Below, in pieces: positions 1-5,992 of a DNA stretch of 6,813 nucleotides (within the stretch, counting starts at the first letter, position 1; every line of letters starts with the position of its first letter). The stretch is from NCBI GenBank assembly GCA_026414245.1, contig JAOAJJ010000060.1, positions 1-6,813 on the forward strand, read 5' to 3'. Under the pieces are notes generated by a model. The model saw nothing but the letters and a program-made list of their open reading frames with translations, did not search any database and was not told the DNA's origin. A program made the position numbers and the translations under genes. Source of the stretch: Candidatus Bathyarchaeota archaeon. GTDB taxonomy: Archaea; Thermoproteota; Bathyarchaeia; Bathyarchaeales; DTEX01.

Positions 1-1265
1 AGGAAGAGCAGTATAGGAGCGGGTATGCTAGGCTTAAGGAGATTCTAGCCCCCGCCGTTAAGGAGGTTACCATCGGTGTTGGGGAGAACTCCGTTAAAGT
101 CGGCGGTAAGCTTGTAATGTATAGGCATGAGTTCACATACTATAATCCTACGCCTATAGCAATCGATGTTACCGATGAGATGCCTGAGAGCGAGCTAACA
201 GAACGCGTGAAAAGGGTTGAAGGCTTCATATATAACTATATTGGGCGGACTTTAAGGCTGGATATGATAGCGGTTAGATCAACATCAAATGATCCATCTA
301 AATTTAAGTCCGCTGTTGAGAAAGTTGCCGAGGCAACCAGTCTGCCGCTAATATTATGCACGTTTAACCCAGACGTCATGAAATCTGCTCTAGAAGCGGT
401 CTATGGGCGCAGGCCGCTAATATATGCTGCAACCAAGAATAATTGGAGGCAAATGGCTGAGCTAGCGCTCATGTATAATTGTCCGCTAGCGGTCTTCGGT
501 CAAGGCGACTTAAACCTCTTAAGCTCGCTGGTTAAAACCCTCTTAGAATATGGTGTTGAAGACCTGCTTCTAGGCCCGGGAACTTTCCCAGAGGACGGGT
601 TATCTGAAACCATCACCAGCTTCACGATGATTAGGAGGAATGCTTGTAAAGGTGGTGAAAGGCTTATGGGTTTCCCGCTTATAGGTGTGCCGATGACCGT
701 GTGGCTTAAGAAGAATGCTCCTAAAGAGGTTCTACAGTGGAAGGAAGCAGTCTTAGCGGCTATGCTCATAGCTAGATATGCAGATCTATTAATAATGCAT
801 AGCTTGGAAGGCTGGGTCCTCCTGCCGAACACGATCCTAAGGTTCAACATTTACACGGATCCAAGAAAACCTGTCTCAGTGGAGTCCGGGCTGAAGGTGT
901 TCGGCAGCCCAAATGAGAATTCACCTGTAATGTTTACAACAAATTACGCATTAACATACTTTACAGTTGAGTCGGACATAAAATCCGCTAACATAGACTG
1001 CTACCTTATAGTTGTCGATACTGGCGGCATAAGCGTTGAGAGCTCGGTTGCGGGAAGAATACTAACAGCGCAGACGGTTGCAGATGCGATAAAGAAGTCA
1101 GGTGTGGAAGATAAGGTTAAACACAGATATCTAATAATCCCGGGACTAGCGGCGAGGCTGAGCGGGGAGATAGAGGAGCTGAGCGGCTGGCGAGTGTTAG
1201 TCGGCCCAAAGGATTCATCAGGTATACCCGCGTTCCTTAAAGAGAGGTGGCCGCCCAAAGAGTAG
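1..1265 (+). CDS. cdhE: ACDS complex gamma subunit / corrinoid iron-sulfur protein large subunit CdhE, 5'-truncated by window edge
   Basis: CdhE is the large subunit of the corrinoid iron-sulfur protein. With CdhD it carries the methyl group from tetrahydromethanopterin (or tetrahydrofolate) to the acetyl-CoA synthase centre in the cytoplasmic ACDS complex. The reading frame is open from base 3 to the TAG at 1263-1265. About 38 residues precede the first ATG (117), and they match the family (the stretch LAPAVKEVTIGVG just after where the N-terminal 4Fe-4S motif should end), so that ATG is internal and the true start lies outside the window. Counting from Met117, a TIM-barrel methyltransferase-like domain occupies roughly residues 1-265. 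The C-terminal corrinoid-binding domain follows, with VVDTGGISVESSVAGR at 299-314, IIPGLAARLSGEIEELSGW at 340-358 and VLVGPKDSSGIP at 360-371. About 420 residues are visible; the family is usually near 450-470, so only the N-terminal Fe-S region is missing. The next gene's ribosome binding site overlaps its stop codon, so they form an operon. Confidence 0.95.
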   Translation, partial: EEQYRSGYARLKEILAPAVKEVTIGVGENSVKVGGKLVMYRHEFTYYNPTPIAIDVTDEMPESELTERVKRVEGFIYNYIGRTLRLDMIAVRSTSNDPSKFKSAVEKVAEATSLPLILCTFNPDVMKSALEAVYGRRPLIYAATKNNWRQMAELALMYNCPLAVFGQGDLNLLSSLVKTLLEYGVEDLLLGPGTFPEDGLSETITSFTMIRRNACKGGERLMGFPLIGVPMTVWLKKNAPKEVLQWKEAVLAAMLIARYADLLIMHSLEGWVLLPNTILRFNIYTDPRKPVSVESGLKVFGSPNENSPVMFTTNYALTYFTVESDIKSANIDCYLIVVDTGGISVESSVAGRILTAQTVADAIKKSGVEDKVKHRYLIIPGLAARLSGEIEELSGWRVLVGPKDSSGIPAFLKERWPPKE

Positions 1266-1277
1266 AGGTGGGGGGAT

Positions 1278-1799
1278 ATGAGCGCTGTAAACGATCTTGT
1301 TAGATATATGCCTATAACTTACTTAACCATGACGGATATAGGCTTACTGCTCGGCTCAGTCGGGTATGATGGGAAACCAAACCTTATGACGATAGGGTGG
1401 GGTCTGGTGGGGGTTATTTGGTATAAGCCAATATTTATGGTTGCTGTTAGAATCAGCAGATACACGTATAAGCTTATGGAGGAGAGCGGCGAATTCACGG
1501 TTAACGTTCCCAGTAAGGAAATGAGTGAAGCGTGTAGAATCTGTGGGACAATATCCGGCAGAGATGCTGATAAGTTCGAGAAGACTGGTTTAAAATGGAG
1601 GCGAGGCGACTTCGTTAAAGCTCCAGTTGTGGAAGGTTGCCCCATAGTCTACGAGTGTAAAGTCCTGTATAAGGATGTGGTTAACCTTCAAATGCTGCCC
1701 GGAAATATGGTTGAAACAATTTATCCCAAAAGAGACGCCCACATCCTCTATTACGGCGAAATCCTTAAAATTCATGGAGAACCTAAATCTCCACCTTAA
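1278..1799 (+). CDS. flavoredoxin-like flavin reductase family protein (FMN-binding split barrel)
   Basis: A 173-residue protein of the flavin reductase-like/flavoredoxin family, which binds FMN in a split beta-barrel and passes electrons to or from flavin, ferredoxin or rubredoxin partners. Seen in the sequence: an N-terminal barrel strand region (GLLLGSVGYDGKPNLMTIGW, 22-41), the family's FMN-contact region PIFMVAVRISRYTYKLMEE (51-69), and the hallmark CGTISGRDADKF (89-100). Further Cys lie at 86, 121 and 127. There is no signal peptide or membrane segment. The ATG at 1278 is preceded by a strong GAGGTGG ribosome binding site. The gene lies 12 bases after cdhE and 21 bases before cooC, so it is almost certainly co-transcribed with ACDS genes. 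The family assignment is firm. A specific role, for example in low-potential electron delivery to the corrinoid protein or protection of the complex from oxidants, is inference from position only. Confidence 0.85.
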   Translation: MSAVNDLVRYMPITYLTMTDIGLLLGSVGYDGKPNLMTIGWGLVGVIWYKPIFMVAVRISRYTYKLMEESGEFTVNVPSKEMSEACRICGTISGRDADKFEKTGLKWRRGDFVKAPVVEGCPIVYECKVLYKDVVNLQMLPGNMVETIYPKRDAHILYYGEILKIHGEPKSPP

Positions 1800-1820
1800 A
1801 TTTTTAGGAAGAGAAGCCTT

Positions 1821-2582
1821 TTGAAGATTATAGTTTCAATGGGTAGAGGGGGAACCGGGAAAACAAGCTTTGTGGCTCTGATGGCAAAATACTTTATTGA
1901 GTCTAATAAAACACCGATACTTTTAATAGATGCTGATCCAGATCAGAGCTTAGCCGACGTATTAGGCGTCGACTTCGAGAGCGAGGGTAGAAAGACTATC
2001 TCAGAACTTATCGTTGAAACCTTTCTCGAGGGCGGTGGCACAACTGTCGGCGTGCCCCCTTCAGAGAGAATAGAGAGCAAGATTTGGGAGAAAGGTCTCT
2101 ATGAGGGCGAATTCTTTGACCTCATATCTATAGGACCTAAGTGGGTTGAAGGCTGCTACTGTCTGCCGAATGAGGCTTTGAAGGGCGCTTTAGGAAAGAT
2201 AACGAGAAACTATAGGTATGTGATTATCGATACGCCGGCTGGGCTGGAGCATTTAAACAGGCGAATAACTTCTCATGTTAACGATATATTCGACCTAATA
2301 GATCCATCTAAAAAATCCCTTGATCATGTTGCCAGAGCGTATAGAATAGCTAGAGAGGTTAACATAAAATTCGATAACTTCTATGTTGTCGGCGGATATA
2401 GGTTTCCTGAAAATCTAGGCGTGGAAGTTGAGAGGAGACTGAACCTCAAATTTATAGGTAAAATACAGTCTGACGAAAACGTTGAGCGTTTTATTCTCTC
2501 CGGAAAATCTCTTCTAGAGATTCCAAGGGATTCATCGGCATACCGCTCCGTCATGGATATAATGTTTAAAGCCGGATATTAG
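1821..2582 (+). CDS. cooC: CooC-type nickel-insertion ATPase (first copy, ACDS operon)
   Basis: A 253-residue P-loop ATPase of the SIMIBI/MinD class. CooC proteins couple ATP hydrolysis to nickel delivery into the C-cluster of CO dehydrogenase, here presumably the ACDS alpha subunit. Visible motifs are the Walker A GRGGTGKTS (8-16), switch I DADPDQSL (37-44), the CooC-specific metal-binding pair C112-x-C114 (GCYC), and Walker B/switch II DTPAGLEHLNRR (137-148). Arg9 stands where the deviant Walker A motif normally has its signature Lys. The start is TTG at 1821: the first ATG downstream (1839, Met7) would remove the first beta-strand leading into the P-loop, and AGGAAG at 1806-1811 is well placed for the TTG. 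It lies 21 bases after the flavoprotein gene and 39 before the ferredoxin gene. A second, clearly different CooC is encoded on the opposite strand at 3112-3918. Confidence 0.9.
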   Translation: MKIIVSMGRGGTGKTSFVALMAKYFIESNKTPILLIDADPDQSLADVLGVDFESEGRKTISELIVETFLEGGGTTVGVPPSERIESKIWEKGLYEGEFFDLISIGPKWVEGCYCLPNEALKGALGKITRNYRYVIIDTPAGLEHLNRRITSHVNDIFDLIDPSKKSLDHVARAYRIAREVNIKFDNFYVVGGYRFPENLGVEVERRLNLKFIGKIQSDENVERFILSGKSLLEIPRDSSAYRSVMDIMFKAGY

Positions 2583-2612
2583 CCTTAAACCCGAGCCGAA
2601 GCGCTTTAAGGC
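2582..2612 (+). repeat. inverted repeat / hairpin between cooC and the ferredoxin gene
   Basis: GCCTTAAA (2582-2589) and TTTAAGGC (2605-2612) form a perfect 8-bp stem with a 15-base loop. The left arm touches the cooC stop codon (2580-2582) and the right arm covers most of the ferredoxin gene's ribosome binding site (AAGGCGG, 2608-2614). In mRNA it could block initiation until a ribosome finishing cooC opens it. There is no T-run after it, so it is not a terminator. Confidence 0.5.
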
Positions 2613-2621
2613 GGCATACCC

Positions 2622-3041
2622 ATGAGCATCGACATATTCCATATGCTTTCCGAGGATTCTAGAAGGAGAAGGGCGGGTAGAGAAGAGCTTTTGAGGGCTA
2701 TGGGTGTAAAAGAATACTTTATTGAGGGAAGCGTGAAAATTGACAGTAAAATATGTCAGGGGATAGAATGTAAGCTTTGCATTAAAGCCTGCCCAACCAA
2801 CGCCCTATACTGGAGCTATGGCAGAGTAAACCTGGTTGAAGAGCTATGCGTCTACTGCGCTGCATGCGTCTTAAGCTGCATAGTTGACGACTGTATTAAG
2901 GTTGTGAGGAAAAGAACTGATGGAAAAACAGAATCCTTCAGTAAGCCGGCGGAGGCAATTAAACTACTTCAAGCCATAAGCTCAAAGAGAAGGGTTAATT
3001 TAGTGAGCCGAGTTTTCAGCGTTAGAAGCACTTTTATTTAA
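2622..3041 (+). CDS. small ferredoxin-like protein with two [4Fe-4S] motifs, ACDS-operon associated
   Basis: A 139-residue soluble protein with eight Cys in two iron-sulfur motifs. The first is C45-x4-C50-x2-C53-x3-C57-Pro, a relaxed form of the usual CxxC spacing. The second is C76-x2-C79-x2-C82-x3-C86, where the Pro that normally follows the last Cys is replaced by Ile. A ninth Cys is at 91. The clusters sit between a charged, Arg-rich N-terminal segment (about 1-40, RRRR at 14-17) and a basic 50-residue C-terminal tail (KRR at 122-124), so it is longer than a plain 2[4Fe-4S] ferredoxin. The ATG at 2622 is preceded by AAGGCGG at 2608-2614, which is buried in a hairpin; Met8 is a less likely start. 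As the last gene of the operon it may supply electrons to the corrinoid protein, CO dehydrogenase or the flavoprotein, but this is inferred from context. No specific named family is claimed. Confidence 0.8.
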   Translation: MSIDIFHMLSEDSRRRRAGREELLRAMGVKEYFIEGSVKIDSKICQGIECKLCIKACPTNALYWSYGRVNLVEELCVYCAACVLSCIVDDCIKVVRKRTDGKTESFSKPAEAIKLLQAISSKRRVNLVSRVFSVRSTFI

Positions 3042-3051
3042 TTGTCTAAAT

Positions 3052-3067
3052 TATGCTAGCATATTTT
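3052..3067 (+). terminator. weak candidate terminator in the convergent gap
   Basis: TATGCTAGCATA (3052-3063) is a perfect 12-base palindrome followed by TTTT (3064-3067), 10 bases after the ferredoxin stop codon, between the convergent ferredoxin and cooC genes. The gap is only 70 bases, so termination for both strands must occur here or inside the facing gene. The T-rich CTTTTATTTAATT at 3031-3043 may add to plus-strand termination. The possible stem is very short, so the call is weak. Confidence 0.25.
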
Positions 3068-3111
3068 ACGTTAAAGATTCGATTACCCGCCAGAATTAGA
3101 GGATGTAAATC

Positions 3112-3918
3112 TTAAGGAAAGCTTTTCCTTCCGGCTAGTTTCCCCACCAGTTCCGCTAGAATAGTCTTCTCTAAGATTTCCTTTAGGTCTAAAATGGCTA
3201 TGTTTGATCTTAATTCTTCTTTTTTGAGGCATGAAAAGTAGAGCTCTCTGTCGAATCTCACCACGCCATCAATCTCTAAATTTATTTCAGCGGCTTTCTC
3301 CATGAGCAGCTCCCTAATATCCTCTGTGACCTTGTTAGCTATAACCCAGAACTTCTTCTTTAGGGATTGAGCCACCTTCTTCAGCATCAAAGCAAGCTCC
3401 ATGGATTCAGCTGTAGGGTCGATGATGACTATTAATCCATCGGAAACCTCTTCAAGCCTTCTACCCACGTGCTCGATTCCAGCGTCAGTATCTACTAAGA
3501 CGACTTCATCCTCTTTTAGGAGAAGGTTTCCAAGCAATATTTTCGCTAATATATTGAATGGGCATGCGCAATCCTCACCGTACTCTCTAACCTTACCTAT
3601 AGTTACAAGCTTTACTCCATCGCTGGAAGTCGCCACATACTCCTCAGGCAGCAAATCCAGTCTTATTCCTCCCTTAGCCCTCGATAATGTTTGGATTATC
3701 TCTGGCTTCGCCCTCTCAAACACCTCTTCATCCCTTTTTCCGCCAACATACTCGACGAGAGTTTTCGGCGGTCTAACCCCTAAAAGATTTGGCAGAAGAA
3801 TGTTGGATTCATCGGAGTCAACTATGTAGACATTAAATTCCTTTGAGAGTATCTTAGCCATAAGGACTGTTAGAGATGTTTTTCCAGACCCGCCTTTTCC
3901 GCAAACCATGATCTTCAT
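3112..3918 (-). CDS. cooC: CooC-type nickel-insertion ATPase (second copy)
   Basis: A 268-residue SIMIBI-class ATPase of the CooC family. Motifs are the deviant Walker A GKGGSGKTS (7-15) with the signature Lys8 intact, switch I DSDESN (34-39), the CooC metal-binding pair C117-x-C119 (DCACP), and Walker B/switch II DTDAGIEHVGRR (143-154), the typical CooC sequence with Gly-Ile-Glu-His. Near 195 ANKV matches the base-recognition Asn-Lys of this ATPase class; the first copy lacks this and has VVGGYR (189-194) at the equivalent place. The ATG at 3918 follows a GGTG ribosome binding site (3926-3929), and a stop codon six bases further upstream in frame excludes a longer start. It lies 69 bases downstream of cooT on the same strand, which supports a nickel-maturation role for CO dehydrogenase. 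It converges on the ferredoxin gene with a 70-base gap. Which Ni enzyme it serves cannot be decided from this window. Confidence 0.92.
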   Translation of the reverse strand: MKIMVCGKGGSGKTSLTVLMAKILSKEFNVYIVDSDESNILLPNLLGVRPPKTLVEYVGGKRDEEVFERAKPEIIQTLSRAKGGIRLDLLPEEYVATSSDGVKLVTIGKVREYGEDCACPFNILAKILLGNLLLKEDEVVLVDTDAGIEHVGRRLEEVSDGLIVIIDPTAESMELALMLKKVAQSLKKKFWVIANKVTEDIRELLMEKAAEINLEIDGVVRFDRELYFSCLKKEELRSNIAILDLKEILEKTILAELVGKLAGRKSFP

Positions 3919-3987
3919 AGCTCAGCACCGTTAAAACAACATATGTATATGTGAATGTTTGATTAACATGTTTGCAGCCCCGATGAT

Positions 3988-4185
3988 CTACTGCTTTTCT
4001 ATAATAACGATCGAATTTAATGCGTCGATAAGCGATATCTTCATGTCCGGCAAGATTTTTTCTTCAGCATCCACATTTAGGATTCTGATAAATCCACGAT
4101 CTACAGCGATGAGGACAACATTCTCAGCAGCGATTTCCCTGCCACCGCTTCCAGAATCATTAACGTAGACTTTTAGGAGGCACAT
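3988..4185 (-). CDS. cooT: CooT-family nickel-binding protein
   Basis: A 65-residue protein of the CooT family, small Sm-like-fold dimers first known from the Rhodospirillum rubrum cooCTJ genes. There they help deliver nickel to CO dehydrogenase, and the second residue, Cys2, is a nickel ligand. The sequence begins MCLLKVYV, the family hallmark, then follows the typical beta-rich pattern: AENVVLIAVDRGFIRILNV (about 21-39), a charged EEK turn, and a closing ISLIDALNSIVIIE (about 50-63). The frame stays open to an upstream ATG at 4266, but start 4185 is chosen because it places Cys at position 2, gives the family's usual length of about 65, and has a GGTGG ribosome binding site 6 bases before it; the extra 27 residues have no family match I can recognise. 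It is the first gene of a minus-strand pair with cooC. That pairing of CooT with CooC makes the nickel role much more likely than for an isolated CooT. Confidence 0.85.
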   Translation of the reverse strand: MCLLKVYVNDSGSGGREIAAENVVLIAVDRGFIRILNVDAEEKILPDMKISLIDALNSIVIIEKQ

Positions 4186-4191
4186 TATTCT

Positions 4192-4196
4192 CCACC
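4192..4196 (-). promoter_or_regulatory. ribosome binding site deciding the cooT start
   Basis: On the minus strand GGTGG lies 6 bases before the ATG at 4185 and is complementary to the archaeal 16S rRNA 3' end. It supports the short 65-residue CooT over the longer frame starting at 4266. Confidence 0.7.
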
Positions 4197-4227
4197 ATCC
4201 GCCAGCCAATATTAAAGGCTTTTCCCT

Positions 4228-4237
4228 CAAAATATAC
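4228..4237 (-). promoter_or_regulatory. candidate TATA-box promoter for cooT-cooC
   Basis: On the minus strand the sequence GTATATTTTG resembles an archaeal TATA box. Transcription would start about 25 bases downstream, near 4206. That gives a leader of about 20 bases containing the GGTGG ribosome binding site, and would exclude translation from the longer ATG at 4266. This is a match by eye and has not been tested. Confidence 0.4.
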
Positions 4238-4275
4238 CTATCGTAGAGGACTATTACCTTTCGCATTTGATAGGA

Positions 4276-4290
4276 GAGAAGTTTATAGAT
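4276..4290 (+). promoter_or_regulatory. candidate TATA-box promoter for elp3
   Basis: A purine-rich GAGAAG (possible TFB recognition element) is followed directly by TTTATAGAT, a good archaeal TATA box. The expected transcription start near 4312 gives a leader of only about 14 bases before the elp3 ATG at 4326, and no ribosome binding site is seen in it. The transcript may be short-leadered or leaderless. Confidence 0.5.
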
Positions 4291-4325
4291 ATCTTTATCT
4301 CAACCCTAGTAATGAATTATGCCTA

Positions 4326-5915
4326 ATGGCCTCCTCCATATATCGTGAAATCATTGAATACCTGATGAGCATACCGAAACCTACGGCTAAAGACGTTCAG
4401 GTAGCCAAGATTAGGGTCGCTGAAAAGTATGGATTAAGCACGCTTCCACCGAACTCTGAACTCATAAAACATTTGAGGCTGGAAGAGAGACCCAAGCTCC
4501 TTAGGATTTTGAGAAGGAAGACTATTCGAACGATTTCAGGGATCACAGTTATCGCCGTTATGGCTAAGCCATGGCCTTGCCCCAAGAAAGAACCGTGCGC
4601 GTATTGTCCAGGAGGCCCATCGTACGGTGTCCCTCAGAGCTATACTGGCCGTGAGCCGGCAACTATGCGTGGGCTACAATTTGACTTCGATCCATATAAG
4701 CAGGTTAAACATAGGATTGAGCAGCTTGAGGCTATAGGGCACTCTGTCGATAAAGTTGAGCTAATAATCATGGGTGGAACCTTCCCCGCTACGCCTGAGG
4801 ACTATCAAAGACACTTTATTAAGGAGTGTTTGGACGCTATTACAGGGGTGCGTTCAACCTCACTTGAGGAGGCGAAGAAGAACGCTGAAGAAAGCCGCAT
4901 AAGGAACGTTGGCATAACCATTGAGACCCGGCCAGACTGGTGCAAAGAGCCTCAGGTTGATTTAATGCTCTCTTATGGGGCGACACGCGTTGAGATAGGC
5001 GTACAAAACATTTACGACGATATATACGCTTTAGTAGACAGGGGGCATACTGTTGAAGACGTCATAGAGGCTACCAGAATCCTTAAGGACGCGGGGTTAA
5101 AGGTAGTCTACCACATGATGCCTGGGCTTCCAGGCTCAGACTTTAATAGGGATCTGGAGGCCTTTAGAAGAATTTTTTCCGACCCGGATTTTAGGCCCGA
5201 TATGCTCAAGATATACCCGTGTCTAGTGGTTAAGGGGACGAAGATCTATGACTGGTGGGTTAAAGGCTTTTATAAGCCTTACACAGAGGAGGAGGCTGCT
5301 AGGCTAATTGCCGAAGTCAAGAAGATTATCCCGGAATGGGTTAGAATTATGCGTGTTCAGAGGGATATACCCGCATACCTCATAGAGGCTGGTGTGAAGA
5401 GTAGTAATCTCCGGGAGCTCGCCATAAAAATTCTTAAGGATGAGGGTTTACGCTGCAGGTGTATAAGGTGCCGTGAGGTTGGACATAGATGGCTTAAAGA
5501 TCACGTTAAACCAGACCCCGACAAAATTAAGGTTCTGGTTAGGCGGTACGAAGCCTCTGGGGGCGAGGAATTCTTCATATCCATTGAGGATCCAGTAAAC
5601 GATGTTCTCATAGGCTACTTAAGGCTTAGAATCCCATCCAGCATGGCCCATAGACCGGAGATATCCGGGAAAAACGCTTCGATAATAAGGGAGCTACGGG
5701 TTTTAGGGCCCCTGGTTCCAGTTGGGAAACGCGGGGATGATGTTTATCAACATAAAGGTTTTGGTAAATCTCTATTGGAGGAGGCTGAGAGGGTGAGCCT
5801 TGAGCAGGGTTGTAGGAAGATTCTTGTTACGAGCGCTCTTGGAACAAAACAGTATTATATGCGTTTTGGCTATGTTTATGATGGGCCTTACATGAGCAAA
5901 AACCTATATGGTTAA
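4326..5915 (+). CDS. elp3: Elp3-type tRNA uridine-34 carboxymethyltransferase (radical SAM / acetyltransferase)
   Basis: Elp3 uses S-adenosylmethionine and acetyl-CoA to start cm5 modification at the wobble uridine U34 of tRNAs; archaea use it without the other Elongator subunits. The 529 residues are the usual length. In order: an N-terminal helical tRNA-binding region (1-70); the radical-SAM domain (about 72-350) with cluster Cys 85, 91 and 94 in CPKKEPCAYCPGG, the family sequence QSYTGREPATMR (104-115), MGGTFP (149-154), TIETRPDWC (198-206), RVEIGVQ (221-227) and HMMPGLPG (263-270); a Cys-rich zinc linker RCRCIRCREVGHR (376-388); and the C-terminal GNAT acetyltransferase domain with acetyl-CoA-binding QHKGFGKSLL (475-484) and the YYMRFGY segment (510-516). 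All expected catalytic residues are present. The gene diverges from cooT across a 140-base gap and precedes glyS. The ATG at 4326 lacks a clear ribosome binding site. Confidence 0.96.
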   Translation: MASSIYREIIEYLMSIPKPTAKDVQVAKIRVAEKYGLSTLPPNSELIKHLRLEERPKLLRILRRKTIRTISGITVIAVMAKPWPCPKKEPCAYCPGGPSYGVPQSYTGREPATMRGLQFDFDPYKQVKHRIEQLEAIGHSVDKVELIIMGGTFPATPEDYQRHFIKECLDAITGVRSTSLEEAKKNAEESRIRNVGITIETRPDWCKEPQVDLMLSYGATRVEIGVQNIYDDIYALVDRGHTVEDVIEATRILKDAGLKVVYHMMPGLPGSDFNRDLEAFRRIFSDPDFRPDMLKIYPCLVVKGTKIYDWWVKGFYKPYTEEEAARLIAEVKKIIPEWVRIMRVQRDIPAYLIEAGVKSSNLRELAIKILKDEGLRCRCIRCREVGHRWLKDHVKPDPDKIKVLVRRYEASGGEEFFISIEDPVNDVLIGYLRLRIPSSMAHRPEISGKNASIIRELRVLGPLVPVGKRGDDVYQHKGFGKSLLEEAERVSLEQGCRKILVTSALGTKQYYMRFGYVYDGPYMSKNLYG

Positions 5916-5922
5916 TAAATAA

Positions 5923-5931
5923 CTTATAAAA
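5923..5931 (+). promoter_or_regulatory. candidate TATA-box promoter for glyS
   Basis: CTTATAAAA just after the elp3 stop resembles an archaeal TATA box. Transcription would start near 5953, leaving a leader of about 40 bases with a GGTGG ribosome binding site, so glyS can be expressed independently of elp3. No clear terminator for elp3 is visible in the 77-base gap. Confidence 0.4.
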
Positions 5932-5979
5932 GATGCTTAATGCTGATGCCAACGCCCATAAGAGTAACTTAAGATTCAA

Positions 5980-5984
5980 GGTGG
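5980..5984 (+). promoter_or_regulatory. ribosome binding site deciding the glyS start
   Basis: GGTGG lies 8 bases before the ATG at 5993 and 11 before the second in-frame ATG at 5996, so 5993 is preferred. Two other ATGs nearby (5985, 5989) are in different frames, and an in-frame TGA at 5990-5992 rules out a longer protein. Confidence 0.65.
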
Positions 5985-5992
5985 ATGTATGA

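Noticed and set aside
117..119. ATG at 117 as the start of cdhE.
   Set aside because: The frame is open back to the window edge, and the 38 upstream residues match the CdhE family, so this Met is internal.
500..850. Open frame on the minus strand inside cdhE, with others at 1001-1258 and 1319-1775.
   Set aside because: They lie antisense to well-supported genes, have no recognisable domain and no convincing ribosome binding site.
3941..3953. AT-rich ATATGTATATGTG between cooT and cooC as an internal promoter for cooC.
   Set aside because: The predicted transcription start would fall on or after the cooC ribosome binding site (3926-3929), so the spacing does not fit a normal leader; read-through from cooT is simpler.
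3401..4168. Plus-strand open frames opposite cooC (3401-3829) and cooT (3959-4168).
   Set aside because: Low-complexity Ser/Thr-rich translations antisense to genes with clear CooC and CooT motifs; shadows of those genes.
5263..5280. 7-bp hairpin AAGGCTT/AAGCCTT with a 4-base loop.
   Set aside because: It lies in the middle of the elp3 coding region in conserved-looking protein sequence and has no T-run; most likely chance.
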